A stretch of 14,636 bases of DNA, taken from Planctomycetales bacterium. Its GTDB lineage: Bacteria; Planctomycetota; Planctomycetia; Pirellulales; UBA7805. Position 1 is the first letter of the stretch. Each line of letters opens with the position of its first letter. The position numbers and the translations under genes are program-made. Under the pieces are notes generated by a model. The model ran no database searches, was not told the origin of the DNA, and saw only the letters and a list, made by a program, of their open reading frames with translations. Below, piece by piece: positions 6,262-12,100 of this stretch. Location: NCBI GenBank assembly GCA_011772275.1, contig WVZU01000227.1, positions 2,715 to 17,350 of the forward strand. Reading direction: 5' to 3'.

Positions 6262-8193
6262 TTATTTTCCCAGAGTGAAGCGGAACAGGGCCCAACCATC
6301 GCCTCGCCGCTGGCCGACCCATGCGGATGTCGTGAAATGGTCTTTCACAAGATCGAAAGGAGGAAGCGTTGTGAAATCGAGCGTCTCGGAATGTTGATCG
6401 TTTTTGCTGCCGGCGCCGGATTGTCCGTTACCCGCCGATGGCTGCGAATCTCCATTTGCCTCCAGGCCCAGCAGGCTGGCCAACAGCCGGTCGCGTAGTG
6501 CGCGGGAGTGGGGCAGCTTGCCCACCCGCAGCAGCTGGTACGGTACCTGCAGGTCCAGATGCGGGCGGGCGATGCGGCGCAGATCGTTACCGGAACGAGC
6601 TGCTTGGGTAAGGATCTGCATGACCTGCTGGTATTCGGGCTGATCGGCCAGCGTCTTCGCCTGCGGTGGTGGCTGGAGAATCGCTTGGAGCACCTCCGCG
6701 CGGGTGGCCACCAGCAACCAGTCGCCCCACTGGCAGAGGGCATAGTTCGACAAGTCGGGACCGAACGAAGATTCGGTACCCTGGCGATCAACCGTTGGCT
6801 GGGCGGCGACCCGGTCGCGGAACACCCACAGCGTTTGGCCGGCAACCTCCCGCCGGATGACATCGGGATCACTTTCCAGCAAGTTGCGGAGGGCGGTGGC
6901 AACGGCCTGCCGGTCGCCGACCCCGACGGCAAACAATGTCTGATGGACAAGGCCCTGACCCTCGTTGACGGCCAAGGCGGCCGAGACGACGGTCCCGTTC
7001 AGGTTTGCCACGAGATCCTTACGGACATCGACACCCGGCGAACCTGGATCATCGCGGATGCCCGCCAACACGTCTTCAAACACACCCGGCTCGCCCTCCC
7101 CGTACCAATCATCAAACAGATGGCCGTAGCCGTTCAGGGCCCGGGAGAGATCCCACTGCAGCGAGGTCAGCCGAGCGACGTTCGCGGGCAGCCAGCCGGG
7201 CAATTCCAGCTGGCCGACGTTGGGAAAATGGAGCATGCCGGCGGCCAGATCAAAGGGGCCGGGCGCGTAAACGGCGATGCGGTGCAGCGTATCGAATTTT
7301 TTCCCCTCGAAACGGATGGCCCCCCCCATCCCCCGGATGGCGGTAAATCCTTGCTTGCGAGCCCATTGCCAGCTGTCGCGTTCGTCGTCCCCTCGCGAGC
7401 GGCTCAGCAACGCTTCGCTGGCAAAGGGATCGAGGAACCACTGCAGGTGGGCCGGTCCATGGGGAAATCGCGTCGGACAGTTTCTTTGGCAATAGCGGAA
7501 GGCTGCCTGTTGGCCCAGCGTCTCTCCTACCCCATCCTCGCGCCGACCACTGAACTGCGACACCACCGCCGCATTGTCGGTAACGACCAGGATGTCATTT
7601 TTCAGAAAGTACGCGCGAACCGGCCGGGCGGCCCCCGGCTCGGTCGGCGGCAGTTCGCAGACCGTGACGGTCGCACCGGCGGTCACTTTTTCGGTGACCC
7701 GAGCGCCTGCCTGGCGGTAAGCCTGCCGCAGATCGTCCAGGACCTTAACGACGCGTTCACCGCGATCTTCCACATGGATCAGGATCACCCAGGCGGGTTG
7801 GCCGCTGGGCGTCTTGAGAATGGCTGCACAGGCCTCTCCGGCGGCCACCGATTTCAGTTGCTGCCAGGTCAGGCCGAAGGGAGGGATCTCCGCGGGTGTG
7901 CGGCGGCGAACGAAGCGGTCGATTTCGTTGCGGAACGGTCGCATCGCCTGGTCGTCCAGCAGGCGTGCCAGCCCGGTCTTCTGCCAGCCTTTTTCCAGCT
8001 GAGCAACATCTGCCGTACGGACCCAGACGTTGGTGGTCGCCGGCAGGAGGTTGGCAAAATCGGTGGCCGCGGCGTGGCCGCCGGCCAGCAGCAGCAGGAG
8101 GCTGGCTGGCAGGAGACCGGCAGCCAGCGGGCGTCGGCGTGGCGGGCGGGCAGCCGCCCTCCCGGATCGGGTTGCTGTGGAGTGAAAGTCCAT
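6262..8193 (-). CDS. Exported DUF3352-like planctomycete protein
   Basis: This 643-residue protein has an unusually long Arg-rich n-region (residues 1-21), a hydrophobic stretch (22-39) and a likely signal-peptidase site near GHAAA (39-43). The mature part opens with LLPATTNVWVRTADVAQLEK, the type of opening seen in DUF3352-like exported proteins common in planctomycetes, and ends with a motif around DGWALFRFTL that such proteins also share. No catalytic motif is apparent; the fold is probably a repeat of alpha/beta units. Its ATG overlaps the stop of the FabL-like gene as TGATG, so it should be translationally coupled to it. It lies inside the run of minus-strand genes led by the synthase. 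The role is unknown. The context allows a part in handling or sensing the cluster's lipid at the envelope, but nothing in the protein itself shows this. The family call is moderate. Confidence 0.85.
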   Translation of the reverse strand: MDFHSTATRSGRAAARPPRRRPLAAGLLPASLLLLLAGGHAAATDFANLLPATTNVWVRTADVAQLEKGWQKTGLARLLDDQAMRPFRNEIDRFVRRRTPAEIPPFGLTWQQLKSVAAGEACAAILKTPSGQPAWVILIHVEDRGERVVKVLDDLRQAYRQAGARVTEKVTAGATVTVCELPPTEPGAARPVRAYFLKNDILVVTDNAAVVSQFSGRREDGVGETLGQQAAFRYCQRNCPTRFPHGPAHLQWFLDPFASEALLSRSRGDDERDSWQWARKQGFTAIRGMGGAIRFEGKKFDTLHRIAVYAPGPFDLAAGMLHFPNVGQLELPGWLPANVARLTSLQWDLSRALNGYGHLFDDWYGEGEPGVFEDVLAGIRDDPGSPGVDVRKDLVANLNGTVVSAALAVNEGQGLVHQTLFAVGVGDRQAVATALRNLLESDPDVIRREVAGQTLWVFRDRVAAQPTVDRQGTESSFGPDLSNYALCQWGDWLLVATRAEVLQAILQPPPQAKTLADQPEYQQVMQILTQAARSGNDLRRIARPHLDLQVPYQLLRVGKLPHSRALRDRLLASLLGLEANGDSQPSAGNGQSGAGSKNDQHSETLDFTTLPPFDLVKDHFTTSAWVGQRRGDGWALFRFTLGK

Positions 8194-8957
8194 CAGACGT
8201 GCACCGCCGCTCCCCCGTCCACCGTCAGCGTTTCGCCTTGCACCAGGTCGCTTAACGGGCTGCACAAAAACAGCACCGCGTTGGCCACATCGGCGGCGGT
8301 CAGCATGCGGCCGCCCATCATGGACTTTTCCTTAGCGCCTTCGAACATGCGGTCGGCCATCGGCAAGCGGCGGGTCGAATCGGTGTCGACCAGGCCCGCC
8401 TTCACGATGTTGACGTTCACGCCACGATCACCGACTTCCAGGGTGAGGTGCCGGACCAGGCTTTCCAAGGCCGCCTTGGAGCTGCCGATCAGGCCGTACC
8501 AGGGCAGCGCCATGTTCGACCCATGGCTGGACAACGCCACCACCTTCGCTCGTCCCTGACTCTGCTCCAGCAGCGGCAAGGCGGCCTGCACCAGGTACAG
8601 GAGGGCCAGCACATTCGTATCGAAGGCCGCGTGAAAGTTGCGGGCCGTGGCGCCCAGCAGCGGTCGGAAACCTCCGGTGGCCGCATTGCTGATTAGGATG
8701 TCGAGCCGCCCTATTTTTTCGCTCACAAACTCCATCAAGGACTTCACATCCTCCGCTTCGCTGACATCGGCCTTGACGACATAGACCTGTCGTCCCATGG
8801 CGGCGATCGGTTCCGCGGCTTCCATCGCCGCCGACTTGGACTTGACGTAATTCAGAATGACATCCGCGCCGGCCTCGGCCAGGCGTGTCGCGCAGGCGCG
8901 GCCGATCCCGCGCGAACTGCCAGTGACCAGGGCTACTTTTCCGGTGAGGTCAATCAT
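8193..8957 (-). CDS. fabL: FabL-like enoyl-ACP reductase (SDR family)
   Basis: This 254-residue short-chain dehydrogenase/reductase has the Rossmann motif TGSSRGIG (12-19), NAA at 91-93, Ser143/144, and Tyr154 with Lys161. The spacing Y-x6-K (YGLIGSSK), rather than the usual Y-x3-K, is the mark of enoyl-ACP reductases. The flanking text (SKAALESLVRHL, GLVDTD, QGETLTVDGG) closely follows Bacillus FabL (ENR III, NADPH-dependent) as I remember it. The expected reaction is trans-2-enoyl-ACP to acyl-ACP. The start at 8957 has an AGGATC-like site about eight bases upstream; a longer frame is open but reads as non-coding. It follows the PKS/PUFA-like synthase gene by 196 bases and overlaps the next gene by one base (TGATG). 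This suggests it supplies the enoyl-reduction step to the synthase, since no ER domain is visible there. It could also serve primary fatty-acid synthesis. Confidence 0.88.
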   Translation of the reverse strand: MIDLTGKVALVTGSSRGIGRACATRLAEAGADVILNYVKSKSAAMEAAEPIAAMGRQVYVVKADVSEAEDVKSLMEFVSEKIGRLDILISNAATGGFRPLLGATARNFHAAFDTNVLALLYLVQAALPLLEQSQGRAKVVALSSHGSNMALPWYGLIGSSKAALESLVRHLTLEVGDRGVNVNIVKAGLVDTDSTRRLPMADRMFEGAKEKSMMGGRMLTAADVANAVLFLCSPLSDLVQGETLTVDGGAAVHV

Positions 8958-9098
8958 GGGTGGATCCTGTGGCTTGCGTGAACGTGATCGGCCGTGCCCG
9001 TTGCAGCTTGCCTGACGGGGCAGCCGGCGGTGGGTGGGACATGGGTTGGAAAACGGCACAGACGTTTTTCCGTGGAACGGCAGAAAGGATGCCCGGCA

Positions 9099-9113
9099 GG
9101 ACGGCAACCGTCC
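9099..9113 (-). promoter_or_regulatory. Small hairpin in the synthase-FabL gap
   Basis: GGACGG and CCGTCC pair around a three-base loop (15 bases in all) between the synthase stop and the FabL-like start. No T run follows in either direction, so it may be an mRNA stability or attenuation element, or chance in GC-rich DNA. Confidence 0.2.
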
Positions 9114-9153
9114 GATCCCGGCGCTTGTGGGTGCAGTTCTTTGCTGACAGACA

Positions 9154-12100
9154 TCAGGGTGCCCTTTCCGCCACCAGGACTTTGCGATAATTCTCTGCTT
9201 GGACAATCACGTCGCCATTCTGGCCAAAGAGGGTAAAGTCGAATTGGCTGTGGCGTTCTTGCGTGCCGCGATAGAAGAGCCGGATGGTGCACGATTCCCC
9301 TTCTTGTGGCGAGCGGCCCAGGCGGAGGTGTCCGAAACTATGCGGCACTTCCAGGCGGCGTTCGAACTGAGTGAACACGTAGCTGCCGCAGGCGACGACG
9401 CAGGCGTCCAGGACAGCGATGGGCAGGATCCAGCCGGTGGGCGATCGCGGGCCGGCCAGTTCTGCCACGGTGGGTGCCACGATGCGTCCCCAGCCGCCAT
9501 CGTGCTGAAAGAAGAATTCTTTCAAGCACCGCAGGGGGGGGCCGTGGTAGAGGAGGCCGTTGTCGGCATAGGTGTGAGGAAACCAGCCGAAGGGGGGTTC
9601 GCCAGGTGGGGGGGCGTCCAGCGGCAGGGGGTGGTCGCTCAGTTCCACAAGACCGCGAAAGTGTCGTCGAGCGGGATCGATGACGCGGCCCTTGCGGTCG
9701 CGGATCTCGCTGGTCAACTCACAGGCCAGCCCGGCCGCCGTGGGAGTGACGGTGACGCGGGCCGCAATCGGCTGGCCGTGGAACTTCATACCCGTCTCGA
9801 TTTCCACCTCGTGCAGGGCCACCACCCGCTGGCCCGTCCCGGCAGCCGCCGCTTCGGCCAACGCCTCCAAACCGACCACGCCGGGCAAAAACGGTTTGTC
9901 GCGCAGACGATGTTCGCTTAAGAAGGGGTCCGTTTCGGGCTGAAACAGGATGCGGGCCAGCCGCTGACCAGCCTCGCCACGATCGAGGGAGGCGATCAGG
10001 GGGGGCGGGTGCGGTTCCCGGCGGGCGGGCGAAGCGATGTCTTGCGGCCGGGAGGGGCTCAAATCACCCGTCGCCCCTGGCGACGCCTGCTGGCCGTAGA
10101 AGTATTTTTCAAAGTAGCCGTCGGTGATCAGCACCTCGGCCTGCGGGAGCCCGGCCCGCAGTTCCGCCCCCAAATGCTCGACACCCTCCTCCGGCAAGAT
10201 AAATTCCATCTCAAAGGCGTTCTTGGTGATGCCCAGCGCGTCGGCCCGCATCGCCATGCCCACGCGGTCCCAGGTTTGCCAGTGCATGCAGCTGGTCGCG
10301 CATTGCGGGCGACGGTGCCGATACCAGCCGGCCAGTTTGGCTAACAGATCATTGGCCGCCGCATAGTCGCTGAGCCCATTCCCGCCGAAGCGCCCGCTGA
10401 GCGACCCGAAGCAGACGAACCATCGCAGCGGATCCTGCTGGGTCAGTTCCATGAGGGCCAGCGTGCCGGCCAGCTTGGCGGCGAACGTTTTTTCAATCTG
10501 GTCCCGGCGGCGCGATTCGAATCTTCCCGGCCGGCCAAAGCCGGCGCCGTGAATGATACCGTCAATGGGTCCGTCGGCGGCGCGGATCTGGTCCAACAGT
10601 TTGCTCAGCTGCTGGCGGTCCGCGACGTCACACGAGTGATAGGTGGCTTGGATGCCGGCCTGAGCCAAGCGGTCCAGGGTGGTCTGGATTTCGCGGTCTT
10701 TCTTGACGCGGTCCCAGTCTTCTTCGGGCGAGCGGCCGGCGGCGATGGCCTGGCCGACGACCGAACGCTTGATCTGTTTGAGTTGCGTTTCGTCGACATT
10801 GCGCCAGGCGGCCTGCGGGTCGGGCGGCGGGCTGACACCAATCAGGTGCAGTCTCAAGCGATAACGCCGACCAAGCTCCCAAGCGGCAGCGGCGGTGATG
10901 CCGCGCGCGCCGCCCGTCACGATCCAGTTGCTATTTGGAGGCAAATCGGCCTGTGGCAGCCGACCGGCCGGCTGCGGGACACTCTGCACGACCTGCCGGC
11001 GACCGTTGGACCAGGCGACTTCCACATCGGGTAGCCTGGCGGCCAGTTCCCGGCAGATGGCCTCGGCCACCTCCTCCGGCGGCTCGTCCGCCGGGCTGTC
11101 GACCACCTTCACTCGCAATCGCCGTGGGTCGTTGCGGACATCTTCCACGAAGAGGGATTTCAACAAGCCGCACAGCGCCCCTCCCTCCGGCGCAGGGGGG
11201 TCCGCGGCGAAACCGAAATCCCCACCCAACGACGTGGCGGCCACAATCGTCGCCGGCTGGTCCTGGGGAAGCTGGGCCAGCAGCTGGAACCAGCGTTGCG
11301 TGAGGTAATAGGGCAGCAACACGCCGGCACTTTCCCGCGCGCGGACTGCGTGGATGTCGCGGTGGGGCACGGTCGCTTGGTCGCGAGACGTCATCAGAAA
11401 CAGGTTGTGCGCCGGGTGCGTGGCCCACGCCTGTTCCAAAAGATCGATCGAGGCTTCGATACCCTGGGAAGGATTCAGCAAAAGCACGGTAGCGCCCTGC
11501 GCCTCCAGCTTGGCCTGCAAGGCCCGCGCGTCCGGATTTTCGCCCACAATGTACACGTTGCCCCTGGCCGCCGGGCCCTGCGGCGTGGGCGTGGGAAGCG
11601 GGGCGTCGACCATCCGCATCACCAAGCGTTGCGCCACGGCAGGCCGCGTATCGGTAGCCGCCACGGTCGCGGAAGATTCGGATGGCGTGTCGGCCGGCGG
11701 CGGGCGATCGGCCGTGCTGACTTTTTCCGGGTAAAACTTGCGGTGATACGAGGCCTCGCTGATCATCACTTCGCTGACCGAAGGGTCGGCGTACAGTTCG
11801 CGGAGCATGTGGCGCAAACCTTCGCGAAGCGGCATCAGTTGCGGGCCGTCGGTCCGCTTCAGCATGGCGATCGTTTCCGGTTTGGCGGCCATGCCCACTT
11901 CCCCCCAGGGGTGCCAATGAAAACCAATCGCGTGACAGTCAGGCCGCTGGGTGTGCGCCCAGGAGGCCAGCTTGCAAAGCATGTCGCTGGCCATGCCGTA
12001 GTCGGTCTGGCCGTTGCTTCCCAGGCGACCGGCGACGGAACCGAATCCCAGGAAGTGTCGCAGGGGGTCGTTGCGGGTCAGCGTCAGCAGGTGGTGCCCG

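Noticed and set aside
6508..8559. 683-residue plus-strand frame
   Set aside because: It is antisense to the DUF3352-like gene, which has a signal peptide, family-like motifs and a coupled start. The plus frame has no recognisable domain; it arises from GC-rich codon bias and even runs into the opposite strand of the FabL-like gene.
8958..9206. 83-residue extension of the FabL-like protein
   Set aside because: SDR proteins of this type begin at the first beta strand (MIDLTGKVALVTG). The extension is Arg/Pro/Cys-rich and overlaps the synthase stop region.
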